From contig CAVWPI010000016.1 of assembly GCA_963756895.1 (NCBI GenBank), positions 1 to 64,000 on the forward strand: a stretch of 64,000 nt of DNA, given 5' to 3'. Origin of the DNA: DASUAS01 sp963756895 (GTDB taxonomy: Bacteria > Actinomycetota > Acidimicrobiia > IMCC26256 > DASPTH01). Below, in pieces: positions 53,393 through 61,938 of the stretch. The notes beneath the pieces were generated by a model. That model ran no database searches and was not told the origin of the DNA. It worked only from the letters and a program-made list of their open reading frames with translations. Positions within the stretch are counted from its first letter, which is position 1, and every line of letters starts with the position of its first letter. The translations under genes and the position numbers were made by a program.

Positions 53393-54264
53393 ACACCTTC
53401 GGGAGCGCGCAAGGTGCACCGGTCCTCGCCAAGTCCAACGCGGAGAAGATCGGCGAGGTGAAGCACTTCGTCGTCGAACAGGGGAAGGTGCGGGCCCTGC
53501 ACGTCGAAGGCGGGAAGCACGGCCGACTCGTCGGATGGGACGACGTGGTGTTCGGTGACGACGCCGTCGTCGTCGAGAGCGTCGATGTCCTGCGCGACGC
53601 GATTGACGATCGAGAGGCCCGGGCGCTGCGGGGAGAGCGTGTGCTGATCGTGGGTGCCTCTGGTGCAGTGGGAACTCTGGCCGTCCAGATCGCACGCGCG
53701 CTCGGCGCCCAGGTGATGGGGGTCTGCGCTGAGCGGAATGTCGGACTGGTCACCGAGCTCGGGGCCGATCACGTGATCGACTACCAGCACGAGGACGTCG
53801 CCTCGGGTGCTGATCGCTACGACGTCGTCCTCGACATCGGCACCGAGCTCGGGGCCGATCACGTGATCGACTACCAGCACGAGGACGTCGCCTCGGGTGC
53901 TGATCGCTACGACGTCGTCCTCGACATCGGAGGGAATTCCTCCGTCCGTCGACTGCGGAGGACGCTCACAGCCGGCGGCCGGCTGGTCATCATCGGGGGC
54001 GAGGGGGGCGAGGGGGGCGGGCCGGTTCTCGGTGGCATCCAGCGCCAGCTGGGCGCGACGTTCTGGTCCCTCCTCGTGCGCGAGCAGCTCGGGACCGTCA
54101 TTGCGCACGACGGCGGAGGTGCACTTGAGGGCCTCAGGGCGCTGGTGGACTCGGCAGGGATCGCACCGGTACTCGGCGACACATACACGCTCAGCGATAC
54201 CCCAGAGGCGGTGCGTGCGCTCGAGGCAGGCCGTACTGCTGGACGCCTCGTCATCACGCCGTGA
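53389..54264 (+). CDS. Chimera: PRC-barrel N-terminus joined to an MDR (quinone reductase-like) C-terminus
   Basis: Residues 1-80 are a PRC-barrel domain (KIGEVKHFVVEQGKVRALHV, WDDVVFGDDAVVVESVDVLR). From REARALRGE the protein switches to the Rossmann half of a zinc-free medium-chain dehydrogenase: RVLIVGASGAVGTLAVQIAR, ALGAQVMGVCAERNVGLVTE, GGRLVIIGG, ending LEAGRTAGRLVITP. The N-terminal catalytic half of the MDR is missing. A 30-residue unit (TELGADHVIDYQHEDV...VVLDIG) is perfectly duplicated. This looks like a recombination product rather than a working enzyme. Confidence 0.7.
   Translation: MNTFGSAQGAPVLAKSNAEKIGEVKHFVVEQGKVRALHVEGGKHGRLVGWDDVVFGDDAVVVESVDVLRDAIDDREARALRGERVLIVGASGAVGTLAVQIARALGAQVMGVCAERNVGLVTELGADHVIDYQHEDVASGADRYDVVLDIGTELGADHVIDYQHEDVASGADRYDVVLDIGGNSSVRRLRRTLTAGGRLVIIGGEGGEGGGPVLGGIQRQLGATFWSLLVREQLGTVIAHDGGGALEGLRALVDSAGIAPVLGDTYTLSDTPEAVRALEAGRTAGRLVITP
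53751..53930 (+). repeat. Perfect 90-bp tandem duplication
   Basis: Two identical 90-base units (53751-53840 and 53841-53930) lie in frame inside the Rossmann domain and add exactly 30 residues. The units agree at every base, which indicates a very recent event or an assembly artefact. The normal protein would have one unit. Confidence 0.95.
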
Positions 54265-54702
54265 CTGCAGTGCACCCATGACCGATGACCGCGTGCTTGG
54301 CGGGAGTACCTCAGACCAACCTTCCGGTGGGTGATGCGTACGCGGCGGCGCTGGTTGCGGGCTTGCGACGCGAGGCTGTGCCGACCGCGGGCTGTGGTCG
54401 CGTGTTCCTGAAGTGACGCCGTGACCACACGACGTCCGTGGGGTGCAATTCGCGCGTCCTACGTGACATCCGAGAGGCGGCGTCATCGCAACTGGCATTG
54501 TGCGTTGGGCGCGGCGTGGTAGTCGCGACGGGCGTCCCAAGATGTGAGCTCAGCCGGTGATCCACGCGTCACGTCGCCTCCTTCGGCGAGCTCGAAGGCC
54601 ACTGCAACGCAGCACTCTGTGTGTCATGGTCGCTTCTCTCTTCGGGTAGTGGACGAACCTCACGTGATCACCTCGAGTAGGCGGTCCTGATCGGATCCAG
54701 GG
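54265..54702. other. Region without supported gene
   Basis: About 440 bases. A rightward open end TNLPVGDAYAAALVAGLRRE, AVPTAGCGRVFLK before TGA at about 54417 looks like the tail of a lost protein, but no start or family is evident. The remainder, up to the membrane-protein gene, has no features I can support. Confidence 0.3.
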
Positions 54703-55383
54703 TCAGGCGCTGACGATCTCAGCGTTGCCGAGTCGTTCGCGCGCGCCTGACTCCCTGACGCCCCAGGCCAGCACCCCGATCACCCAGGCCATTCCGATCA
54801 CGCCGCCGAGATAGAGATTCATGGCCCCACCGGGTGCGAAGAAGCCACTCGTTCCGAACACCGTGACCGTCTCGATCGCCTGCTCGACGAAGAACAGCAC
54901 GCTGAGCCACCCGAGCCAGCGCGGGACGATCCCAGACCTGCCGAACGCGAGCGGAGCGAACGCGGCCGCCATGGTCATCGTCGACCCGTTGACGATCGGG
55001 CCCCAGTACTGGGGGATGTCGAAGATGATCCGGGCAGTCGCGGGGTCCAGACCTGCTGGGTGGAACGCCAACCCCGCCCAGATCCAGGCTTGGACCTGTC
55101 CGGTGATGACCCAGCCGAGCACACCGCCGAGGAAGATGTAGCGATTCGGCTGGGGTAGCAGGCTCGTCACCATGCCTCCGAAGACGGCGAGGGTGAGCGC
55201 AGCGAACGCCGCGGTCCACGCGTACACCTGGGAATTGGTCGCGTGGTCCGTGAACCACTGAACGATCTCCCGACCGCCCGAGTCGACCGTGGGGACGGAG
55301 CTTCCCAAGGCGGCGAAGCTCGCGACATAGAAGACGATCCAGCCCACACCGGACACGAGCAGAACAGCTGATGCCTTCTTCAC
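54703..55383 (-). CDS. Seven-helix membrane protein of unknown function
   Basis: 226 residues. Helices such as KKASAVLLVSGVGWIVFYVA, VYAWTAAFAALTLAVFGGMV, FLGGVLGWVITGQVQAWIWA, MAAAFAPLAFGRSGIVPRWL, WLSVLFFVEQAIETVTVFGT and the end AMNLYLGGVIGMAWVIGVLA are separated by short loops. The pattern resembles DUF4386-like proteins, without a certain match. GTG at 55383 with GGGAG upstream is taken as the start. Confidence 0.7.
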   Translation of the reverse strand: MKKASAVLLVSGVGWIVFYVASFAALGSSVPTVDSGGREIVQWFTDHATNSQVYAWTAAFAALTLAVFGGMVTSLLPQPNRYIFLGGVLGWVITGQVQAWIWAGLAFHPAGLDPATARIIFDIPQYWGPIVNGSTMTMAAAFAPLAFGRSGIVPRWLGWLSVLFFVEQAIETVTVFGTSGFFAPGGAMNLYLGGVIGMAWVIGVLAWGVRESGARERLGNAEIVSA

Positions 55384-55613
55384 CAGGACTCCCGTTCGTT
55401 TGATCCGTCTGACCGTGCGCTGCACCCCCGCTCACGGATGTCGAAGCCCTCGGGACGGGCCGCGCCGATCACCGCGGCCACGTCACCCGACCTCAGCAAC
55501 GAGCCACTGCTGCTGGGTGGTTGTCGTTCATGCCGTTGCAGACACGACCAGGTCTCTCACAGAGATGTGCATGGGCCCATGCCTCGACACCCATGTACCT
55601 GGACGGCACAGGA

Positions 55614-55850
55614 CTACGAGTGTCGCTCAGACCGCTGCGGGTCGCGAGGCTGTTCCGGACGTGGACGACGCCGACCGCTCCAGAGTGCGAGCGCGGCGAC
55701 CATGAGGACAGCGACGCCGGCGATAGTGGCTTCGACGGCGTCGGAGGCGGTCCACGCCACCACCGCTAACGCAAGCGCAACTGCCGCACTTCCAACGATC
55801 GCGTGAGTCCAGCGGCGTCGGTGTCGTGACTGGTAGGGAGCTGCGTGCAT
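55614..55850 (-). CDS. Small two-helix membrane protein (78 aa)
   Basis: A basic N-terminus (SRHRRRW) is followed by AIVGSAAVALALAVVAWTAS and EATIAGVAVLMVAALALWSG, then a charged Arg/Pro tail. Basic residues flank both helices, as in a membrane hairpin. ATG at 55850 is preferred over one four codons upstream. No family is recognised. Confidence 0.5.
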   Translation of the reverse strand: MHAAPYQSRHRRRWTHAIVGSAAVALALAVVAWTASDAVEATIAGVAVLMVAALALWSGRRRPRPEQPRDPQRSERHS

Positions 55851-55895
55851 GGGTGACCTCACCTTCTGATTGCAGTCGGTTCTCGTCGCATTCGT

Positions 55896-56536
55896 TCAAC
55901 GAACAGCCTGAGGCTGCCCGTCTGTGGCCGACGGGTCCCAGTCGACTGGCGGAGGCTCCGTGTCGACGACGGTGTCCTCGCGTTGGGGGCGGTCAAGGAG
56001 GAACTCGAGCAACTCGCGGTAGACGAGGAATGCCTCGAGCATCTGGTCGACGGGCGCGGCGCCGCGGTCGGCCATGCGGAAGGTGTGGTGCGCCGCCCGA
56101 TACGAGTTGGCGAGATGGGGGTCGTCGACGGAGAGCGCATCAGCCGCGAGGAGGCGTCTTCGGCGAGGTAGCCGCGCTGTTCCATGACCGTCACCACGAT
56201 GTGCTCGGCCTCGCGTACGGCGCGTTCAGGCGAGTCGACGAAGCGGTACTGCGCTTGGCGCCAGTCCACTGTGTGCTTCTCGCGTTCGGATGGTCCGATG
56301 TTTGGGTGTTGGATCTCTTCGTATGCAGCGAGCCTCTCCTCGAGGACGTCCTGGGCGTCCTTGCGACCCTGCCGCGCGACAGCGAGCTCGTACTCGGGAC
56401 CGAAGCGCGCCTTCAACTCGTCCTGATGTCGTCGTCGCTGCCCTGTCCGACTGGCCAGCCGAGAACCTGAGCCGATCAACGCGAACAACACGACGACGGC
56501 ACCTGCAACGATTGCGATCCATGCCCAGAGTTCCAT
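55896..56536 (-). CDS. Membrane-anchored hypothetical protein, paralogue of 27612-28106 (frameshifted)
   Basis: One N-terminal anchor (LWAWIAIVAGAVVVLFALIG) then a helical cytosolic part: DELKARFGPEYELAVARQGR, VDWRQAQYRFVDSPERAVRE, AEHIVVTVMEQRGYLAEDAS. After a frame change at about 56165 it continues as RADALSVDDPHLANSYRAAH, FLVYRELLEFLLDRPQRED and stops at 55896. The matching protein at 27612 lacks the anchor. The QYRFVDSP and VVTVMxxRGY segments define the family. Function unknown. Confidence 0.65.
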
Positions 56537-56754
56537 GACACACCTCTCAGTCGGAGCGAGGCGCGTACCTGGTCAGTGCGCGCTCCATATGCTTTCCCGT
56601 GGTGTGCGCGCACCGCGTTGCCTCTTGGTTGCGATGTCGTGACGGTGTACGCGTCCGCGAACTCGTGCAGTCTCATGCTGCACGTGGGCACGCGGTATCC
56701 GGCGCCCAGGAAGGCAGCGACGCCGAGGACGACGAGTGGGATGAACAGGCCGCG

Positions 56755-57069
56755 CTGCCGCTCCTGTGCTTCCCGGCGGTGCTGTTCTCCGGCGCGAGCC
56801 TTCCCTTGACCGCGATGGCGCCGGTCGGTCGCGCCATCAGCGCAGTGATGCCCGACCGTTGGGCGTTCGAAGCGATCGGACACGACCTCGGGGTGCGTGC
56901 TCTTCGCCGACGTCGGATCGAAGCTCGGACCACCGCTCCTCGACCAGTACGGCAGCGCGGGAACGCACTCGCCCCGTTCTACTGGCTCGTGCTGCTCGTC
57001 TTCGCGATCGTGTTCCTCGTCGGCGGGTGGTTCGCGCTCGACCGGCGAAGCCGCACCGCGGAACGATGA
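56755..57069 (+). pseudogene. Degenerate copy of the ABCG-type permease C-terminus
   Basis: LPLLCFPAVLFSGASLPLTA, MAPVGRAISAVMPDRWAFEA, IGHDLGVR then, in another frame, LFADVGSKLGPPLLDQYGSA, and back to APFYWLVLLVFAIVFLVGGW. These repeat in order the last 105 residues of the permease at 23022-23801. The ATPase and the first helices are absent. It is a duplicated fragment with two frame changes, not functional. Confidence 0.7.
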
Positions 57070-57341
57070 ACCGTCGATCGGAGGGCCGACATCCAAGTCA
57101 CTGATCGGCCGGGCTGCCGTCGCTCGTGAGAGAAAGAGGACCGACCTGCCTCGTCCGTACGTCGGGGCTCGTTGTAGGCGTTACCGACGCTCCGAGCCTC
57201 ATCGGTCCGGCCGAGCATGCTCTCGGACTGCATCCGATCGGCACGCGATCATGACGCTGTGGGCTTCGGAGTCATCGCACTTCGACTTGGGCCCGGAGTT
57301 GCCGGGATGCACGCCACGGAGGTTCGCGAGCGGCGACGCGG

Positions 57342-57875
57342 TCAACCGTCGTCGCCGCCGTGCTCCGAGTGCGATTGGCCTTTCTCGATGCGAACTTGCG
57401 TGCTGTGCCAGACGGCTTTCGAGCCTGAGTGCCCGATGCGGTAGACCCAGTAGACAGAGACGCCGGCGAACACGATGCTGAGGATCGACAGCGTCACGCG
57501 CGCGATGTGGAGCAGGTTCTGGCGCTCGGCGGCTTCGCCGCGCCGTCGCATGGTGAGTTCGATCAGCATTACGCCGAGCAACGCGAGGAACATGAGGAGG
57601 AGCCATGGGCGAATGTTCTCGCCGATGCGGGTGTGCTCGTCGACGAGCGCCGACTCCTTCACGTACTCCTCGAGCGATTGACCGGAGGAGATGGCGAGCT
57701 GGGTCGCGATGCCAGCGACCACGACGATCCCGCAGATCCACCAGCCGATCGTTCGACGGAGCCGCGACCACAGCATGAGCAGCGCACCGAGCGCACCGAG
57801 CGGAATCAACACCACCGGGATGTGGACCAGGAACGGGTGGGCCGGCAGGCCGAACAGCGAATCGAGTGCGAGCAT
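57342..57875 (-). CDS. DUF2231-like membrane protein
   Basis: 177 residues. The opening LFGLPAHPFLVHIPVVLIPL carries the HPFLVHIP motif typical of DUF2231. Further helices are ALLMLWSRLRRTIGWWICGI, WLLLMFLALLGVMLIELTMR and LSILSIVFAGVSVYWVYRIG, with a His-rich end. A polar loop (KESALVDEHTRIGENIRPW) with His and Glu is as in related haem-like proteins. It is divergent from the genes at 58068 and 58391 and shares the repeat-bearing control region. Confidence 0.75.
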   Translation of the reverse strand: MLALDSLFGLPAHPFLVHIPVVLIPLGALGALLMLWSRLRRTIGWWICGIVVVAGIATQLAISSGQSLEEYVKESALVDEHTRIGENIRPWLLLMFLALLGVMLIELTMRRRGEAAERQNLLHIARVTLSILSIVFAGVSVYWVYRIGHSGSKAVWHSTQVRIEKGQSHSEHGGDDG

Positions 57876-57904
57876 GGTCGGGGACGCTAAGCGATTGCGC
57901 CTAG

Positions 57905-57964
57905 CTCTTGGGGCCGTCGCAGCCTGTTCTTAGGTGCTTCTTGTGAAGCTCTTGCAGCGTTCTT
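57905..57964. promoter_or_regulatory. Direct repeats with 11-bp period (OmpR/PhoB-type operator)
   Basis: TTCTT or CTCTT units start at 57905, 57927, 57938, 57949 and 57960, so all are spaced by 11 bases or 22. Tandem direct repeats at one helical turn are the usual target of OmpR-family response regulators. The array lies between the divergent DUF2231-like gene and the 58068/58391 pair, near the leftward start. The cognate regulator is not in this window. Confidence 0.6.
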
Positions 57965-58067
57965 GTCGCACGTTGATCACTGAATCTACGCTGAACAGTT
58001 CAGGAGTCTTGGCGATTCTTACCCACGGCTTGCGGCGCTCTCGCGTACGGTCCGTACCGTTCGTCGC

Positions 58068-58385
58068 ATGACACAAGACTCGCCGGTACCGCCTCCCAGG
58101 CAACGGCCATCGCCTCCCACGCGACGCAAGCCGCGCGCGGCGAGAGCGCGGAAGGCCGCTGCTGCACTGAGCGTGGCTGCGGCGTTGACCCTCAGCGGCA
58201 TGATCGCTTGGCATGACGGCAACGGCTCGACGGCGAAGGCCGCCGCCTCGAGCACTCCGGCCTCGACGGTTCCCGCAGCGTCGAACTCGACCGCTGGTTC
58301 CGCCACCGGTTCAACCACGGCGGTTGCGCCGAGCCACTCCACCGGAGCCGCGCCCGTACAGCACACGACGACACGCGGCAGCTGA
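58068..58385 (+). CDS. Single-helix exported protein, Ser/Thr/Ala-rich (105 aa)
   Basis: A Pro/Arg-rich cytosolic start (about 35 residues) is followed by a helix AAAALSVAAALTLSGMIAW and an extracytoplasmic low-complexity Ser/Thr/Ala tail ending in VQHTTTRGS. It probably forms a membrane-tethered linker. It is five bases before the ferric-reductase-like gene and probably co-transcribed. Family not recognised. Confidence 0.6.
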   Translation: MTQDSPVPPPRQRPSPPTRRKPRAARARKAAAALSVAAALTLSGMIAWHDGNGSTAKAAASSTPASTVPAASNSTAGSATGSTTAVAPSHSTGAAPVQHTTTRGS

Positions 58386-58390
58386 TCGCG

Positions 58391-59275
58391 ATGTCGAAGA
58401 TCCCGTGGTACGTGACGCGCGCCAGCGGCATCGTCGCCTGGGCGCTCATCCTGCTCAGCATCGTGTGGGGACTGCTGCTCGCAACCAAAGTGCTCGGTCG
58501 CAAGCCCGGCCCAGCCTGGTTGCTGAGCTTGCACCGCTATCTCGGCGCGCTGGCCATCACCTTCGTCGGCGTCCACATCGGCACGATCCTGATCGATACC
58601 TATACGAATTTCGGTCTCGCCGAGGTGCTCATCCCGTTCACCGGATCGTGGCACCCCATCGCCGTTGCCTGGGGCATCGTCAGCATGTACCTGCTGGCCG
58701 CGATCGAAATCACCTCACTGGTGCGCCGCAGACTGTCCAACCAGGCATGGCGGACGGTGCACCTCGTCAGCTACCTGCTCTTCGCGTCGGTGACCATCCA
58801 CATGCTCGCCGCCGGTACCGACGCGAAAACAATCCTCGGCACCAGCGCAGCCGTACTCGTCGGGGCTGGCGTCACCTTCGGAGCGCTCTCCCTGTACTTC
58901 TGGCGTCAACAGCCTGCGGTGGACGCGGCCAGGCCACCCCACGCACCGAGCATGAAGGTGCACGCGCTTGCGGTTCTCGCAGTGCGATCCGGAGGGGTGC
59001 TCTCCCCGGAGCCGTTCACGAACACCGGTCAGCAGCGGTCGATGACTGCCCTCCGGCGAGATCGCGGCGAACGCGGTGTCGGATGCCGGTATGTGCCCGT
59101 TCCCGTTCCCGTTGGTCGCGCTCGAACTGCCGAATCACGACCGCGTCCACGGGTGACTTCTGGGCGAGATCCTGCATGCGTCGGCGTCCGTGCGACCGTC
59201 ACACGTCGCCGGCACGCGGCGCATCAGCACGCGTCGACGCTCCGCAAGGGTGTACCGTGCTTCTCGACACGCTGA
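58391..59275 (+). CDS. Ferric reductase-like transmembrane cytochrome b
   Basis: Six helices in the first 180 residues: ASGIVAWALILLSIVWGLLL, LLSLHRYLGALAITFVGVHI, AVAWGIVSMYLLAAIEITSL, RTVHLVSYLLFASVTIHMLA. The His residues in SLHRYLG, VGVHIG, TVHLVS and TIHML are placed to hold two b haems, as in YedZ/FRE-like domains. It has no NAD/FAD domain, so it would pass electrons to an external partner. The end beyond residue 200 looks Arg-rich and may be misread after a frame error. Confidence 0.75.
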   Translation: MSKIPWYVTRASGIVAWALILLSIVWGLLLATKVLGRKPGPAWLLSLHRYLGALAITFVGVHIGTILIDTYTNFGLAEVLIPFTGSWHPIAVAWGIVSMYLLAAIEITSLVRRRLSNQAWRTVHLVSYLLFASVTIHMLAAGTDAKTILGTSAAVLVGAGVTFGALSLYFWRQQPAVDAARPPHAPSMKVHALAVLAVRSGGVLSPEPFTNTGQQRSMTALRRDRGERGVGCRYVPVPVPVGRARTAESRPRPRVTSGRDPACVGVRATVTRRRHAAHQHASTLRKGVPCFSTR

Positions 59276-59456
59276 GCAACCCGTGCGCGTGTTGAATCCT
59301 GCTTCGTATGGAGGCGGCCTTCCAGGAGCGTTGCTCCGGACCCTGGTGCGCACGTAGGTGCAGATACCTGAGACGCCTTGTTCGGGCCGGACGACCGCTT
59401 CGCGGTATGTCGCCCTGTACGGGCTCCGCGCCTCCTCAGCAACAGGAGGAACAACC

Positions 59457-60020
59457 GTGGCCACAACGCTCGAACGCGCGTCAGGGGCTGGGGCGGCGCC
59501 GGACCTGGACGGATCAACCGCGGTCAAGGTGCTCACGGCCGGGACCGCCCGGTACCTCTGGGCCGTGGTCCGGTTGTGTCTGGGGTGGACGTTCCTCTGG
59601 CCCTTCCTGGACAAGCTGTTCGGGCTGGGCCACGAGACGCCGTCGGCCAGCGCATGGATCCACGGCGGTTCGCCCACGACCGGCTTCTTGAGCGGAGCGG
59701 TCGGTCCATTCGCCGGGATCTACCACAGCCTCTCGGGTGCGGTGTGGGCGGACTGGGGCTTCATGCTCGGTCTGCTGTGCATCGCGGTCGCCTTGCTGCT
59801 CGGCATCGGCATGCGCATCGCCGCAGTCTCCGGTGCGGCCCTCCTGATCCTGATGTGGAGCGCTTCGCTCCCGCCCGCAAACAACCTGTTCATGGACGAC
59901 CACATCATCGACGCGCTCGTCTTGCTCGGCCTCGCGGTGGTCGGCGCCGGCGACACGCTCGGCTTGGGTCGCTGGTGGACCACGACCAGTTTGGTCCGCC
60001 GCTTCCCGTGGCTGACGTGA
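59457..60020 (+). CDS. DoxX/DoxD-like membrane protein
   Basis: 187 residues and four main helices. WAVVRLCLGWTFLWPFLDKL, SGAVWADWGFMLGLLCIAVA, LLLGIGMRIAAVSGAALLIL then NLFMDDHIIDALVLLGLAVV. The order and the HIIDALVLLGLA end fit the DoxX/DoxD group, in which some members are thiosulfate:quinone oxidoreductase subunits. The GTG has ACAGGAGGA upstream. No sulfur genes surround it. Confidence 0.8.
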   Translation: MATTLERASGAGAAPDLDGSTAVKVLTAGTARYLWAVVRLCLGWTFLWPFLDKLFGLGHETPSASAWIHGGSPTTGFLSGAVGPFAGIYHSLSGAVWADWGFMLGLLCIAVALLLGIGMRIAAVSGAALLILMWSASLPPANNLFMDDHIIDALVLLGLAVVGAGDTLGLGRWWTTTSLVRRFPWLT

Positions 60021-60114
60021 CCGTGCCGCTGGACGCCGCTCCCGCGCGGGCCCGGTCTCGCATGAGCGTCGAGAACGCCCCTGCATCTCTCACCAGTCAC
60101 GAGGTTGGAAGAAC

Positions 60115-60282
60115 ATGTCAGACGAGAAGCACATCCCGCGGACCTGGCACGACGTCTACATCGAAACGGAAGAGTTCCAGGCCCTGCTCAAGAAGTACCC
60201 GACCTATCAAGACGCCGTCGACGCCTGGGTACGTGGCGAACGAGGCGACCCGAAGGAGGGCGGCAGCCTCAATCCCATGTAG
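60115..60282 (+). CDS. Small hypothetical protein (55 aa)
   Basis: MSDEKHIPRTWHDVYIETEE, FQALLKKYPTYQDAVDAWVR, GERGDPKEGGSLNPM. Charged, probably helical, no membrane segment. GGTTGGAAGA precedes the ATG. It lies 95 bases after the DoxX-like gene in the same direction. I do not recognise it. Confidence 0.5.
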   Translation: MSDEKHIPRTWHDVYIETEEFQALLKKYPTYQDAVDAWVRGERGDPKEGGSLNPM

Positions 60283-60367
60283 ACGAACTTGGTGTTCTTG
60301 GCGATCGCGGATCGACGACCTCGGTCGAGAGAGTCGAGCGCTTGCAGCGATGACATAGCGTTCGCGG

Positions 60368-61015
60368 GTGCCGCCGATCGCGATGCTCAATGCGCTGTGG
60401 TTCCACGCGGACGACCGCCGCGCCCTCTACGGGCAGTACTCGCAGTCCGTGCTGCCGATCGTCGACGAGGTCGGCGCGGACATCATGTTCCCGCCACTGG
60501 TGGTCGACGAAGTGCTCGAAGGGGACTTCGACCCGGATCTCGCGTTCGTCGTCCGGTACCCGTCAGCAGAGGCGTTCGACGAGATGTGGCGCAGCGAGGA
60601 CTACGCCCGCATCGCGCCACTGCGCAGGAACTCGCTGCGGAGAGCGGTGCTCACGCGGTGCGCGATCGACCCACCCGAGAGTGGTCCAATCGAAGTCCGA
60701 CCCGGAATCGCGGTGCTCAACATGCTGTGGCTTCAGCCCGGCGGTCGAGCGCGCTACGACGAATACCTCGAAGGCGCACGACCGCACGTCGAGGCCGCCG
60801 GGGGACGATACGTCACACCGTGCTTCCTTCCCGAGCAAGCCATCGAGGACAGCTTCCGACCGGACCTGATCTTCATCGGTAACTATCCGTCGCGAGAAGC
60901 GCTCGTGTCAGTCGTCACGAACGTGCAGTATCTCGATCACGCGGCCCCCATTCGCGCCGCCGCGGTGCGGCGATCGTTCACGACGACACTGCGAGTCCCC
61001 GACACGGGCCTCTGA
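60368..61015 (+). CDS. Tandem DUF1330-like (ferredoxin-fold) protein
   Basis: 215 residues with two similar halves. First: MLNALWFHADDRRALYGQYS, VLEGDFDPDLAFVVRYPSAE, MWRSEDYARIAPLRRNSLRR. Second: VLNMLWLQPGGRARYDEYLE, IEDSFRPDLIFIGNYPSREA, LDHAAPIRAAAVRRS. Each half has the FDPDLxFVxxYPSxEAxxxM pattern of DUF1330/ABM-type alpha-beta barrels. Cytosolic, function unknown. GTG start at 60368. Confidence 0.75.
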   Translation: MPPIAMLNALWFHADDRRALYGQYSQSVLPIVDEVGADIMFPPLVVDEVLEGDFDPDLAFVVRYPSAEAFDEMWRSEDYARIAPLRRNSLRRAVLTRCAIDPPESGPIEVRPGIAVLNMLWLQPGGRARYDEYLEGARPHVEAAGGRYVTPCFLPEQAIEDSFRPDLIFIGNYPSREALVSVVTNVQYLDHAAPIRAAAVRRSFTTTLRVPDTGL

Positions 61016-61051
61016 CACCACGAGCCAGCGCTGCGACCCGATGACACGTCC

Positions 61052-61709
61052 ATGAGGAGGAGCTCGGTGCCCGAGGTCGAAGTCGCCGAAGTGTCGGTGA
61101 ACGCGTTGATGATGAAGCGCACGGTCGACCATCTCACGGAAGTCGCGGTTCCACTTGGTGTGCGCATCGGAGTCGAGGGTGACCTCGTCCGAATTCTCGT
61201 TCCACGATCCCGAGCTGGGCTGGTGGGCGTCAACGACCTGTCGCGGCGTCGCTCCCGAGTCGCCGGCCGGAAGTGGATCGCAGGTCGCCGTCACCGTGCC
61301 GCGCCTCGTGTTCCGAGAAGCGATCGAACTCGTGCAGCTCGACCCATCAGCGGACACCACGATCGCGGTCCATCATGGCGAGAGTGCGCACATCGGTGCG
61401 ATCGCAGTTGCAGCGGCACAGTCGTGGCCCGAGATCCCTGCTCCGCCGTCCCTCACTCCACGCGACCTCGTGCCGGGAGATGTCGCGCTGCCTCCGGGCC
61501 CATGGGAGCCCGACGAGGAGGTGGCACTGACAGCGGGCAATCTCCGGCTCACCGCGCTCGGTGTGCTGCTGGAGCGATTCGTGGCACGTGGCATCGATCG
61601 GGTCGTGCTGCACGTGGACGACGACGGCGTCGTACTCGTGGGGGCGACGCACGAGGTCGAACCCGATGAAAGGCTGTTCCTGGTCGTTCCCGCGCACCCC
61701 CGACCGTGA
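61052..61709 (+). CDS. Hypothetical protein, paralogue of 28651-29393 (frameshifted)
   Basis: EVSVNALMMKRTVDHLTEVA, VPLGVRIGVEGDLVR, then after a frame change at about 61193 EFSFHDPELGWW, QVAVTVPRLVFREAIELVQL, VAAAQSWPEIPAPPSL and LTALGVLLERFVARGIDRVV. Every segment has its counterpart in the gene at 28651. The AGGAGGAG at 61055 could serve a GTG at 61067, and homology to the paralogue extends upstream of both starts. Function unknown. Confidence 0.6.
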
Positions 61710-61938
61710 GGAGGGAGCGTTCACTTCGTCAACGCCCGGTTCCGGCGATCTCCGAGAACCGTCAGGTCGGCGAGGAGAAGGTGAACGATGCCACCGACAT
61801 CGCCAATGCAGGAGCAGACCTCCATGTGAGTGATCGAACGGAGCGACGTCGGATCGGTGCCTCGTCCGCGACGAGGATGGTTCGAAGATGGGGGCTCGGG
61901 TACGGGGACGATACGGCGATCGATGGGTGTGACAACGG

